A stretch of 64,000 nt of DNA, taken from positions 5,740,501 to 5,804,500 of the forward strand of contig JADJPE010000005.1 of assembly GCA_016713425.1 (NCBI GenBank). Direction: 5' to 3'. The notes beneath the pieces are model-generated. The model made no database searches. It was not told the origin of the DNA and worked only from the letters and a program-made list of their open reading frames with translations. Below, piece by piece: positions 44,901 through 56,363 of this stretch (position 1 is the stretch's first letter; each line of letters opens with the position of its first letter). Source of the stretch: Deltaproteobacteria bacterium. Lineage in GTDB: Bacteria; Myxococcota; Kuafuiibacteriia; Kuafuiibacteriales; Kuafuiibacteriaceae. Made by a program: the position numbers and the translations under genes.

Positions 44901-45773
44901 ACCGCCCAAGCAGAGGGCGAGTTCAATGTCGAGGTCACCGTCGATGATGGCGCGCTCAGCACCGCGCGATCGTTGTCATTGCGCGTGGTCCCGAATGAGA
45001 ACCTCCTCATCGTCCCCGCACCGCTGTCGACCGCGACGTACGGGCGGGCTTATCGCGAAACGCTCCGCACCGAGGGCGGCGTCCCACCGATCACTTGGCG
45101 CGTCGCGCCCGAAGGCAGGCTGCCCGAAGGCGTAACGCTCTCGAGCGACGGCGTCCTCGAAGGTACGCCGCTTCAGGTGGGTTCGTTCCGACTTATTGTC
45201 ATCGCGGAAGACGCCGCAGCGGGCAATCTGCGTGGTCTAGACCGCAACGTATTCGAGTTCATCGCGCTGAACGAACCAGCCAGCGACGCCGCCTTCAGGA
45301 TCGAGACGACGGCGCTTCCTCCCGTCATCATCGGTCAGCCGTACGAGGCGAGCATCGTGGCGCTGAGCGGAACTCAGCCCTACGAGTGGACGATCATCGA
45401 AGGTCGCGTGCCGGAGGGACTCCTGCCCATCCCCAATCCCGTGACCGGCGCACTCGAGATCAAGAGCACAGGCAAAGGGCCTTCTCAGCCTGGGGCAACG
45501 AACATCCTCGTTGGCGTTCGCGACGGACGTGCGCGCGAGACGGCCCGCGCGTTCGTGATCCGCATTCTTGAAGAAGCCCCCGCCGAGACGACGCCCACCG
45601 GAGCGAACGGCGACAAGGATGGCGACAAGGACGGTGGCTGTGGGTGCCAGAACCTAGCCCAGGGTCGAACGGAGCCCGACGGGGCTGCATCGCTCGTCGC
45701 GCTGAGTGGATTGTTCTTGATTGCCCTGGCCCGTCCCCGACCAAGAGGCAAGCGCCGTTCACTCGGGCGCTGA
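38919..45773 (+). CDS. Giant surface protein: two MYXO-CTERM proteins fused in one frame
   Basis: The 2284-residue frame, from ATG 38919, has a signal peptide (MQSRKFLFKKCSWAFSAFLL, AQA cleavage). The first half has a nidogen-like domain (FPFTFDFYGDAFTEVEVSTNG, about 65-200), six CARDB-type units (from 237, 353, 467, 586, 709, 830), and four He_PIG putative-Ig units (945-1310). It then ends in a MYXO-CTERM signal: DDGCSCST (Cys1317, Cys1319), a membrane helix 1332-1348, and RPSARRSLVR. It does not stop there. A second signal-peptide-like segment (IRQALPLVGLFAPILGAVDNARAQ, shown here as RIRQALPLVGLF and ILGAVDNARAQ) follows. A second nidogen-like domain (1431 onward), two CARDB and four He_PIG units come next, and then a second MYXO-CTERM end (GGCGCQN, helix, RPRPRGKRRSLGR). 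MYXO-CTERM proteins are cleaved by myxosortase for surface anchoring. An internal GTG at 42984 could start the second half (929 aa), but its RBS is weak. Confidence 0.88.
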   Translation: MQSRKFLFKKCSWAFSAFLLSAMTAGTARAQATSATGYIRHDSPITYAPLVNPTILWTTGDDFDQTIQFPFTFDFYGDAFTEVEVSTNGALRFGAGFISYTNEAPGNSSSISGFIAPFWDDLSLEGRTDTLVGYEIAGQAPHRTVTVEFRDVSLLSTSSSQINFMVRFFEGPGGRIEIDYGTARGTNGATATMGMESPTNDRPLFFASTACTTTCDESDLAALENMRISLVQAVPGVALTGSFLAWPNGAFPGSSVTASIEAVNTGTIAASAAVTEIYLSADDAFDADDTLIAQATQDVASLTSVEIPMTADIPSETASGIYRLIMVIDPADTFSEADRTDNIIVGPTFMTAHELTPLGIDIENPRPLATGDRLNLTLHIGNYGVPRASNMLVQIYASLDGTYGPEDVLLGGPTARLAGETAEEISVRVTMPDVPAGRYNLVLVLDPRNAIAETNETNNALVTSAAIVVGPDLTASGDVGLPSGLSPGETTPVVVALRNDGAEFLDAFGYALYLSTDAQLDGQDIPLGQFTAAIPAAGSIEQSADVTVPAAVPAGYYFLITVVDPAQAVAESNEENNIVPSTQTVVVGRDFSIIGASATLDPDEFEAGEPLELRATIQSPGGGFHGQLGVEIYFSIDDTLDPSDARVALASTSLSGAAETPVTVEFLAPTTLPPGVYQIFVVIDPNNEEPEVDESNNVAHLGLPGRLLGADLYIREVTGADFAFIGLPYEAHAVIENSGVAAARRFRYAYYLSSNDICRTTDREVFVSEETTLDAQEERFLSDEIIMPTFTSSTTQWLCLFADIRSQVPESSETNNIRARLDPIAVIWPVPDLTGAILDAGPRAAAGENLEIRRLVQNIGVADAANFQYAYVLSADPVIDAEDPVVGRFSAALDTGEDDYRLERITLPADLPAGTYYLGLLLDVTSAVAEVTKANNAITGPMLEVFGSDVRFADVQLPNGTLGVPYEAAISATGGAFASVYTVESGALPDGVGLNEETGMLVGTPEREGLFEFTIRAHAGTGYADLHSTIRILAPTIELRVMTTVMASAVVGRDYRTELLALGGVAPYRWAASQELPPGLVLAPDGVVSGTPLQQAHTLVAFEVTDDVGTHVTTDVALNISSPDQLLQVIGDELSPGTIGVDYEASNPLRAVAGDLECTLCTWSIVGMPPPGMHLADDGFLAGTPEKVGRFPFVARAQDESGLYDTAQFVFVVDSGTDLAISTTELDPAKVGEPYEAKVNVIRGQPPYTFDIVEAWGGTLPPGLTFQDGVFSGTPTEPGLFAFTVRVTDADLRADVQPMSIEVVALRAAPVAKDDGCSCSTAATPSAGSSQSSILALAVLLLALAWTRPSARRSLVRALGARASRRIGTRIRQALPLVGLFAPILGAVDNARAQSQSLIPGTPYVLRVESAAYHPLSNPTILWTDVDDGSQSVVLPFPFRFYDAEQTTMAVGANGLVVFPGTQPTSNGNSTPGQSPSAGAFIAPFWDDLRLTDGTIGYEVLGTAPNRILAVEFQNIGRYGFSGSGGGTRVSFQLRLFEGRASRIEIHYGDLSLPGDTFDATMGMQDAEGMRGIQFHTPPCNAQCSTDDFQDLSGSKVTVIQDAGVEILASAVTAPSIAFLKAPTPITVVVQSLHSDPIGPFDVSVEVSRTKAFDAPILLGSTSVTLAPFERRSMELTVTPPDSLGVGRAYFGLHVDREEQIAESDESNNLLVASEPTRILHGAPDLVARSVGVEHSTAVGGETLTAYATIANVGGEAATGAMAAVMLSTNPVISAQDYELGRFPVDLRASQSTTSTLTVTVPPDINPGLYYIGVLADPEATLDELDENNNGRPLEEPISITSSRLTVLTARLPAARLGEHYEAMVTWSGSHDAPRLAITRGALPEGLELDTASGRVFGTPTRVEVQNFTLEMQSGSLSAEKELTVMVVDPQDPLTILNRGLPSTTVGREYFAELLAVGASPTATVTWSATGLPAGLRVERAPAASLRGAGMITGTAQAEGEFNVEVTVDDGALSTARSLSLRVVPNENLLIVPAPLSTATYGRAYRETLRTEGGVPPITWRVAPEGRLPEGVTLSSDGVLEGTPLQVGSFRLIVIAEDAAAGNLRGLDRNVFEFIALNEPASDAAFRIETTALPPVIIGQPYEASIVALSGTQPYEWTIIEGRVPEGLLPIPNPVTGALEIKSTGKGPSQPGATNILVGVRDGRARETARAFVIRILEEAPAETTPTGANGDKDGDKDGGCGCQNLAQGRTEPDGAASLVALSGLFLIALARPRPRGKRRSLGR

Positions 45774-45838
45774 GCCCCAGCGCCGCCCCACGTCACATCG
45801 TTCTTGAGCCATCGCCCACGACGCTTTGACGCGCGGGC

Positions 45839-48800
45839 CTACGCCCTTCCCCCCAGCGAAAGCGAAGCCATCTCCCTCGCCACCCGTGCCTTGCGCCGGA
45901 GGTTTGGCGCCGCGGCGGCGAGCCGCTCGGCCTCTTCCGCGATCGCGCGGGCGCTCCCGATATCGCCTTGAGCACGACACAACTTCGCGAGCTGAATCGT
46001 CGCCATGAGCCTTAGCTCTGGATGCCCCAACACGTCTGCAACCTCGAGCGCTTCGTCAATGTTGGCCCGAGCGCCTTCGAAACTACTGAGATCACGTTCG
46101 AGGGCCAGTGCGGCCAAATAGACGAGGGCCCAGCCCTCATAGAGGGTGAAGCCAATCTCGCGAGCGATCCCCAAGCTGCGGGTCAACTCCGAGGCGGCCT
46201 TCTCGAAGCGACCGGCATTGAGGAGATGGATACCAAGTTCGCCACGCCACATCGCTTCGCCCTGCCGACTGCCCGAGTCGCGAGCCAGCTCCAGTGCGAG
46301 TTCGAGCTGGCGCTGCGCGCCCTCGACGTCCCCGAGCGCGCTCATGAGCATTCCAAGTTCGCCCGACCATCGCTCGAGCTCAGCTCGTACGCCGCGCGCC
46401 TCGGCGAGATCGATCGCTTCACGATAGCAGGCCACCGCGGCCGTATTGTTACCGCGCGAGACCTGGACGCGACCAATGAACCCGAGAATCTCGGCCATCA
46501 TCCTCGTGTCGCTGCGCGTACGCGCGCGCTCGAGCCCCCGCTCGAGCTTTCCCAGAGCCGCAAGGTTGTCGCCTTGATGGACGAGCACGACGCCGATCTT
46601 GGCGTCCAGATCCTCGGCTAGATCGGTAAGACCGCCCGACTTGGCGATGTCTCGCCCCGCCTCAAGCATCGCGCGAGCTTTCGCGTAGTCGCCCTGCGCA
46701 ACATACGCGCGCGCTTCGAGCTCCAAAGATCGAGCCCCGATCGACCGGCTCGGCGCGCGCCCGTCGAGCCAACTCAAGGTTTCCAAAGTGGCCTCGAAGT
46801 TCCCCAGCGCGTACTGCGCCGCCGCCCGACGCAAGCAGAGTTCGGCCGACATCGTCCACGGCGAACGTGCATCGTGAGCGGCATGCGGGTCGGCGCGATC
46901 CAGCGCCTCACGCAGTCGACCGAAGTCGAGAAGCATGTCGATTTGTTGGAGAAGAACACCGAGGCGACGGGTTGCCGACGCCGCCGTTCGCGGCAGTTCG
47001 TCGAGCAATTCGATCGCCTCTGACAGCCTTCGCATCCCAGCTTCGATATCCCCGCGCTCAGCCGCAGCCGCAGCGGTCTTACGCAGGTATCGAATGGCGC
47101 GCCCCGCAGCCCCGCCCGCGATGAAGTGTCGCGCCAATATGTGCGAGAATTCGGTTCGCCGTGCGCGGAGGGTCCTCTCGAGCCGAACGGCAATCCCGAA
47201 GTGGATTCGCTCTCGCGCCTCAGGCGTCAGACCGCGGGCGACGGCATCCCGAAAGCCTTCGTGGTAGAATCGGTACTGAACGCCACCCGGAACGACGTCC
47301 TCGATCAACAACCCCGCGCGCACAAGCTCATCGATCGCATCGAGAAAGAGACTCTCGTCGGCACCGGCGACCGCAGAGAGCAGTTCCGCCGGGAGGAGAC
47401 GTCCGAGCAGAGAGAGTTGCTCGAGGAGCGCTCGAGCGGCCGGATCCAGGTGCTCAAGGCGCATGCGGCGTGCCCCATCAGCCGCCATCGCAGTTCGCAC
47501 GCCGAAGCCACGTTCGTTCTCGGACGCGGCTTCGGTTCCATCCGCCATCGCCCCGGCGCTCGGGGTCGCACGGGTCCTGGTGGCCGCAAGCGGCGCGCTC
47601 GCACCCGCCACCTGTGCTCGATCCAGCTGCTCCGGCGGGATGGTATCCGCGCCCTGCTCTCGTGCGGCCAACGGCGCGTCCCGGAAGAACCACCCACCGT
47701 CACGGCGGACCAAGACGCCTTCGCTCGTCCAGGCCTGAACGGTGTCCTGCACCAAGAGCGGCCGCCCCTGGGTCGCGGCGTAGAGCGCTTCGATGGCCGC
47801 CGGACTCGGGTGCGGGACACCGGTCATCGTCCGCAGCATTTCGCCCACACCCACGCGGTCGAGCGGTCCGAGCACAAGACGTTCGATTCGCCGACGATCT
47901 TGGAGTCGACGAACGAGCTGTTCCGACGCGTCCGGGCCCTCAGCCAGCGATCGACGGGTGAGGACCAGCAGCACCGGACACACCGTCTCTCCTGGATCAC
48001 CTCGAGGCCGCGGGCCAAGTAGGGCACGTGCCGCATCCCACAGGAGCTCGAGCGTCGACGAGTCAGCCCAATGAAGATCTTCGACCACCAGCATCAACGG
48101 CCTCGAGAGCGCCAGGCGTCCAATGACACCTACGACCGCCTTGTGAAGCCGCAGCCGACGTTCGGCAGGGTTCGATTGGTCGACCTGAGCCGCCCCCGCC
48201 ATGCGCCCAAGCTTGGGCGAGATCGCATGAATGAGGCGGGCTTCAGCGCCGATGATTCGCTCGACGACGTCGGGTGAGGAGCGCCCCGCGATCGTGGCGA
48301 TTTCATCGAGGATGGGCTGGATGGCTCCGTATGCTGCCGTCCGTTCCGAGGCGCAGACCCCGCGCAAGACGTGCATTCGCTTTCGTATGATCTTCGAGAG
48401 CTCCCCTACGAGCCGGCTCTTTCCGATTCCGCTCTGACCTTCGATGAGTACGATGGCCCCGCGGCCATCGGCGACCTCCGCCGCCCACTGCTCGAGCTGA
48501 GCAACCTCGCCCGCACGACCCACACAACGAGGCTCAAAGAGCTGAGCCGGAAGCCGAGCGACCGGCAGCTCGAGGGCATCACCATCCGCGAGGTACCGAA
48601 TCGCATCCTCCGCCGACTGCAGCCGATCGAGGGGATCCTTCTCCATGAGCCGATGCGTAAGCCCAGCCAGGGTCACATCGGCTTTCGGATTTCGGTGTCG
48701 TACGTGCTCCGGGATCGTATGGACATGGTGGTGGAGCGCGGCGGCGGGCGGCTCCACCGGAAACGGGTAGCCACCCGTCAGGATCTCGTACATGAGCACG

Positions 48801-49390
48801 CCGATCGCGTACAGATCGGACCGGCCATCGATCTCACCGGTCGTCATTTGCTCGGGAGCCATGTACGCGAAGGTTCCCAGCAGCGAAGCATGGCTGTCCG
48901 GCGCCTTCGCCAGGAGAGCAACCCCGAAGTCCATGAGCTTAACGCGCCCTTCACCCAGGACGAAGATGTTCTCTGGCTTCAGATCACGGTGCACGATGCG
49001 CCGCGCGTGGATGTGAGCAAGCGCGCCAAAGATCTGGCGCAGACATCTACGCAACTCGCCTTCCCGAGCGGGGCCCTCGGGGATCGACCGCAGGTGCCGG
49101 CGGATATCTCGACCCTCGAGAAACTCCATCACAATGAACGGCACATCCTCTTCGATCCCCGCATCGAAGACGCGCACGATGTTGGGATGGCGAAGGCGCG
49201 CCAACGCCCTGAACTCTCGCTTGAAGCGAAGAACGCCTTCCTGCTCCTCCGCCGCATGCGGCAAGAGGACCTTCAGCGCGACCCTGGACTCATCACGCGG
49301 GTCAACCGCCTCGTACACGACCCCCATCCCGCCCGCGCCTAGACGGCGAATCAGGCGATATCGCCCTATGGTCGTGCGCTGCCCTGCCAT
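45839..49390 (-). CDS. PknK-like Ser/Thr kinase with AAA-type ATPase and TPR region
   Basis: A 1183-residue soluble regulator. The kinase domain (9-265) has RRLGAGGMGVVYEAVD, VALKVLLPH, a canonical HRDLKPENIFV, LMDFGVALL and YMAPEQMTTGEIDGRSD. After a linker an NTPase domain follows, with the Walker A GQSGIGKSRL (about 317-326) and Walker B LMLVVEDLHWADSS, as in PknK and other STAND/AAA regulators. The remaining 500 residues are alpha-alpha repeats of TPR style, with ARAMLEAGRDIAKSGGL and VACYREAIDLAEARG units. Such proteins sense an effector and phosphorylate or oligomerise, often in secondary metabolism and development. No HTH domain is seen at the C-terminus, unlike MalT-type relatives. 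A small orphan gene sits 45 bases upstream and is probably in the same operon. Confidence 0.93.
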   Translation of the reverse strand: MAGQRTTIGRYRLIRRLGAGGMGVVYEAVDPRDESRVALKVLLPHAAEEQEGVLRFKREFRALARLRHPNIVRVFDAGIEEDVPFIVMEFLEGRDIRRHLRSIPEGPAREGELRRCLRQIFGALAHIHARRIVHRDLKPENIFVLGEGRVKLMDFGVALLAKAPDSHASLLGTFAYMAPEQMTTGEIDGRSDLYAIGVLMYEILTGGYPFPVEPPAAALHHHVHTIPEHVRHRNPKADVTLAGLTHRLMEKDPLDRLQSAEDAIRYLADGDALELPVARLPAQLFEPRCVGRAGEVAQLEQWAAEVADGRGAIVLIEGQSGIGKSRLVGELSKIIRKRMHVLRGVCASERTAAYGAIQPILDEIATIAGRSSPDVVERIIGAEARLIHAISPKLGRMAGAAQVDQSNPAERRLRLHKAVVGVIGRLALSRPLMLVVEDLHWADSSTLELLWDAARALLGPRPRGDPGETVCPVLLVLTRRSLAEGPDASEQLVRRLQDRRRIERLVLGPLDRVGVGEMLRTMTGVPHPSPAAIEALYAATQGRPLLVQDTVQAWTSEGVLVRRDGGWFFRDAPLAAREQGADTIPPEQLDRAQVAGASAPLAATRTRATPSAGAMADGTEAASENERGFGVRTAMAADGARRMRLEHLDPAARALLEQLSLLGRLLPAELLSAVAGADESLFLDAIDELVRAGLLIEDVVPGGVQYRFYHEGFRDAVARGLTPEARERIHFGIAVRLERTLRARRTEFSHILARHFIAGGAAGRAIRYLRKTAAAAAERGDIEAGMRRLSEAIELLDELPRTAASATRRLGVLLQQIDMLLDFGRLREALDRADPHAAHDARSPWTMSAELCLRRAAAQYALGNFEATLETLSWLDGRAPSRSIGARSLELEARAYVAQGDYAKARAMLEAGRDIAKSGGLTDLAEDLDAKIGVVLVHQGDNLAALGKLERGLERARTRSDTRMMAEILGFIGRVQVSRGNNTAAVACYREAIDLAEARGVRAELERWSGELGMLMSALGDVEGAQRQLELALELARDSGSRQGEAMWRGELGIHLLNAGRFEKAASELTRSLGIAREIGFTLYEGWALVYLAALALERDLSSFEGARANIDEALEVADVLGHPELRLMATIQLAKLCRAQGDIGSARAIAEEAERLAAAAPNLRRKARVAREMASLSLGGRA

Positions 49391-49435
49391 GACCCATCGT
49401 TGTTTGGCGCCCGAGGCTTCACGGGCGTGGGCAAC

Positions 49436-49747
49436 CTAGTCGGATTCTTGACCGCGCAGGCGTGCGATGATCTTCTGCTTCGTGGAAACCGCGACACCCG
49501 CTTCGCTCCGAAGCTCCGCCAGACGGCCGCTCCGCTCGAGCGCTCGAAGCTCCATCTCGCGAAGTCGTGCTGCCGTCTCCGGATGGTTCTGGCCCACTTG
49601 AGCGAGTGGGGTGTGATCAGGTGCGACGAATCCTCTCATCATTCGGACGACTTTCTCTTCGGTAGGGTCCAGCGCTCGATCCGGAGACTCAGTGGTCACC
49701 GAAGCACGCGCTCTCCCGTGGGTGGAGGCAGATCGCTTCGTCGTCAT
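49436..49747 (-). CDS. Small hypothetical protein (103 aa)
   Basis: Unrecognised. A basic Ser/Thr-rich N-terminus is followed by a Glu/Arg-rich helical segment VRMMRGFVAP and ARLREMELRALERSGRLAELRSE, likely a short coiled coil or helical hairpin. No membrane segment is seen. The ATG at 49747 has a weak RBS. It precedes the PknK-like kinase by 45 bases on the same strand, so a substrate, adaptor or coupled leader gene is possible, but nothing in the sequence proves it. Confidence 0.55.
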   Translation of the reverse strand: MTTKRSASTHGRARASVTTESPDRALDPTEEKVVRMMRGFVAPDHTPLAQVGQNHPETAARLREMELRALERSGRLAELRSEAGVAVSTKQKIIARLRGQESD

Positions 49748-49860
49748 CTGCTGGAAACGGTATCGAAGGGAGAGGATGCCGTCAAATTAATGCCCAGCGG
49801 GACGTGTTCAGGCATGAAGCAAACAATTCCCGCGACTTATCCAGACCCGCGATACGTCCG

Positions 49861-50646
49861 TCACGCGCCAGCGGCACAACGAAAGCCCACGGTGTTGTCG
49901 GCCTCCGTCGGGATCTTTGGTCGCCGCGCCGCCACCCGAACCGTGTGCGCTGCGTCCCGATACGACCCACCGCGCACCACGCGCTCCCGCCCCTGCGATG
50001 GGCCCCGGACCGACGAGGGCGCGGTTCGATAGTAGGTCGGATCGAAGAAGTCGACCACCCACTCTCCTACATTTCCCGCCATGTTGAGCGTCCCGAACGG
50101 GCCGGCGCCCTCTGCGAACGCCGTGACCGGCGCCGTCTGTGCGTAGCCATCTTCATCGCCCGAGGTGTTTGCTTTCTTGCGGTCGAAGGCTCCCGTCCAT
50201 GGCCACTTCCGCAAATCCGACCCTTTCGCTGCATACTCCCACTCGGCTTCCGACGGGAGTCGCTTCCCGACCCAGCGACAGAACGCGTAGGCGTCGGCCC
50301 AAGTCACACCGACCACCGGGTGATCATCGCGGCCGAGCACTGGGTCATCGAGATACGGCGAAGCATCGCACGCTCGGGCGCGCACACACAGACGATAGGC
50401 CTGGTTGCTCACTTCCGTGCGATCGATTCGAAATCCATCGAGGGTCAGGCGGCGTTCAGGATACTCGGACGGCTCACCATTCATATCGCCCATGGTGAAG
50501 GAACCCGGGGGAATCGAGACCATATCGGTCGGTGCGGCCGAAGGAGGCGGCGCGGGCGCGTCCCGCCGAGCGTGCGCGTAGCAGCCAGAGATCAGAAGCA
50601 TGAGCGGCACGAGGCCAAAGTGAGATCGTTCGCGTCGGTGGGGCAT
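49861..50646 (-). CDS. SUMF1/formylglycine-generating-enzyme-fold lipoprotein without the FGE cysteines
   Basis: From ATG 50646 (AAGGG four bases upstream) the protein has 261 residues; an ATG at 50658 adds four. It starts with a lipoprotein signal ending LMLLISGC. The SUMF1 fold follows with MVSIPPGSFTMGDMN, DRTEVSNQAYRLCV, PVVGVTWADAYAFCRWVGKRLPSEAEWEYAAKG (quoted here in parts as PVVGVTWADAY and RLPSEAEWEYAA), LNMAGNVGEWV, RVVRGGSYRD and GFRC. True formylglycine-generating enzymes have catalytic Cys pairs in the RGGS-xx-C region; here the segment reads RGGSYRDAAHTVRVAARR with no Cys. It is therefore probably a structural or binding variant in the periplasm or outer membrane. It lies 72 bases after the DUF6178-like gene and ends 113 bases before the small orphan. 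Confidence 0.88.
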   Translation of the reverse strand: MPHRRERSHFGLVPLMLLISGCYAHARRDAPAPPPSAAPTDMVSIPPGSFTMGDMNGEPSEYPERRLTLDGFRIDRTEVSNQAYRLCVRARACDASPYLDDPVLGRDDHPVVGVTWADAYAFCRWVGKRLPSEAEWEYAAKGSDLRKWPWTGAFDRKKANTSGDEDGYAQTAPVTAFAEGAGPFGTLNMAGNVGEWVVDFFDPTYYRTAPSSVRGPSQGRERVVRGGSYRDAAHTVRVAARRPKIPTEADNTVGFRCAAGA

Positions 50647-50718
50647 CGAACCCTTCATCGTGGGCGCAGCGTTCCGCTTGCGCGGCCTCGGGTCAAGCCT
50701 CGTACCTCTCTGTGCGCA

Positions 50719-52722
<2,004 letters not shown>

Positions 52723-52863
52723 ACCAACACCGGGTTGGGTCTGCCGAGTTCAAAACAACCCGCATCCCCAGCCAAAGAACATGAAATTAGGCATAAACCG
52801 AACGCGGCGAATTTACTTGACTCGGCGGAGTCTCACGCCCATCTCAATCCCGGAGCAAGCCTC

Positions 52864-53499
52864 ATGAACCTTGTATCGATCGTAAAGAAGGCGCTCATGG
52901 CCCTCACGGGCTTGGCCTGGATTGGATTCCTCGTCGGCCACCTCTCGGGGAATTTTCTCCTCTTGCGCGGCGCCGACGCCTTCAACGGATACGCAGCCTT
53001 CCTTGCAAGCCTAGGCTCACTGCTTTACGTCGTCGAAGCCGCCCTGATCCTGTTCTTGCTTCTTCACATATACTCGGGCCTTCGCGTGACGTTGGAGAAT
53101 CGCCGGGCCCGACCGGTGCGCTACGCCGTCGCCGCAACCGCCGGACGAGCCACGGTGGCGTCGCGAACCATGGCTGCGGGTGGCATCATCATCGCGGTCT
53201 TCTTGGTGGTCCACGTGAAGATGTTCAAGTTCACTTCTCATCAAGACGTGAACAACGGCCTTTGGGGCCTTGTCGTCGACACATTCAAAGAGCCGGCGTG
53301 GGTGGGCGCGTACATCATCGCGATGCTCGCCGTGGGCATGCACGTGAGCCACGGATTGGCCAGCGCATTCCAAACGCTTGGGCTCATCAAGCCTCGCTGG
53401 CGGGAGAGTTTCCGCCGCACGGGTTTCGCCATCGGCTGGCTTCTGGCCGCCGGATTCATCACGCTGCCGGTCTGGTGCTACCTCGTACCCACGAACTGA
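52864..53499 (+). CDS. sdhC: Succinate dehydrogenase cytochrome b subunit (type B)
   Basis: Membrane anchor of succinate:quinone oxidoreductase; binds heme(s) and quinone. The 211-residue protein from ATG 52864 (GGAG at good spacing) has five membrane helices. His-containing helices read GHLSGNFLL, LLLHIYSGLRV, FLVVHVKMFKF and GMHVSHGLASAFQTLG. This single five-helix subunit without SdhD is the type B (di-heme) anchor of Wolinella and deltaproteobacteria. It is the first gene of sdhCAB; sdhA starts seven bases after its stop. The open frame extends far upstream, but that part is not homologous. No convincing promoter is found in the 141-base upstream gap, although TTGACT occurs at 52817-52822 without a -10. 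Confidence 0.95.
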   Translation: MNLVSIVKKALMALTGLAWIGFLVGHLSGNFLLLRGADAFNGYAAFLASLGSLLYVVEAALILFLLLHIYSGLRVTLENRRARPVRYAVAATAGRATVASRTMAAGGIIIAVFLVVHVKMFKFTSHQDVNNGLWGLVVDTFKEPAWVGAYIIAMLAVGMHVSHGLASAFQTLGLIKPRWRESFRRTGFAIGWLLAAGFITLPVWCYLVPTN

Positions 53500-53506
53500 G
53501 GACGTC

Positions 53507-55423
<1,917 letters not shown>

Positions 55424-55434
55424 TAGGTACCGAG

Positions 55435-56178
55435 ATGAAGTTCACGCTCAAAGTTTGGCGGCAGCCAGCCCGCGACAAACCTGGACGTTTCGAAACTCAC
55501 GAGGTCTCGGATGTCTCTCCCGACACCTCCTTTCTCGAGATGCTCGACATCTTGAACAACCGCCTCGAGGGCGAGTCGAAGTCGCCCATCGTCTTCGACT
55601 CCGATTGTCGAGAGGGCATTTGCGGCGCATGCAGCATCGTCATCAATGGACGCGCGCACGGCGACGGTGAAGGCACCACGACATGCCAGCTTTACATGCG
55701 CAACTTCAAGGACGGTGAGACGCTGGTTCTCGAGCCTTTCCGGGCCCGAGCCTTCCCGGTCCTCAAAGATCTCGTCGTGGATCGGAGTGCCTTCGACCGC
55801 ATCATCCAGGCGGGTGGCTACGTTTCCGTCAACACCGGCGCGCCCCAAGACGCGAACGCGCTCCCCGTCCCAAAGGTCAACGCTGACCTGGCGATGGACG
55901 CCGCACAATGCATCGGCTGCGGCGCCTGTGTGGCTGCGTGCAAGAACGCATCCGCCATGCTCTTCGTGGGTGCCAAGGTATCCCATCTCGCGCTTCTGCC
56001 TCAGGGCGCGGTCGAGCGCGAGCGACGCGTCCTGAGCATGATCGAGCAGATGGAGGCCGAGGGGTTTGGGAACTGCACGAACGAGTACGAGTGCGAAGCT
56101 CAATGTCCGAAGCAGATCTCCGTCTCAAACATCGCACGCCTCAACCGTGAGTTCTATCGCGCAAAGGCGCGCGAGTAG
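55435..56178 (+). CDS. sdhB: Succinate dehydrogenase iron-sulfur subunit
   Basis: Carries electrons from FAD to quinone through three iron-sulfur clusters. The 247-residue protein has the [2Fe-2S] site CREGICGACS with a later Cys in TTTCQLY, then the 4Fe-4S/3Fe-4S ligands in CIGCGACVAACKNASAMLF and NCTNEYECEAQCPKQISVSNIA. It begins 11 bases after the sdhA stop and is translated from ATG 55435. The N-terminus MKFTLKVWRQ is the usual one. A perfect 6-bp hairpin follows at 56277-56291, about 100 bases downstream. Confidence 0.97.
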   Translation: MKFTLKVWRQPARDKPGRFETHEVSDVSPDTSFLEMLDILNNRLEGESKSPIVFDSDCREGICGACSIVINGRAHGDGEGTTTCQLYMRNFKDGETLVLEPFRARAFPVLKDLVVDRSAFDRIIQAGGYVSVNTGAPQDANALPVPKVNADLAMDAAQCIGCGACVAACKNASAMLFVGAKVSHLALLPQGAVERERRVLSMIEQMEAEGFGNCTNEYECEAQCPKQISVSNIARLNREFYRAKARE

Positions 56179-56276
56179 GCGGCGCTGACGATCAACGCGG
56201 CCTTGCGGCTTGCGGCTCCGAAAAGAACCCCGCTGCGCGGCGGCGGTATGATCCTAGCCCACGGATCGGGACGCTG

Positions 56277-56291
56277 ACCCACGGCGTGGGT
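56277..56291 (+). terminator. Candidate terminator hairpin after sdhB
   Basis: ACCCAC and GTGGGT pair perfectly with a three-base loop. No T-run follows, so efficiency is uncertain. It lies 98 bases after the sdhB stop and 72 before galE. Confidence 0.4.
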
Positions 56292-56363
56292 GCGATGATT
56301 GCCTCCAAGTCCCTGCCTTTTCTCGAGCAGCGGGTGTGGTACGCTGCGCCGCAGGAGATCTTC

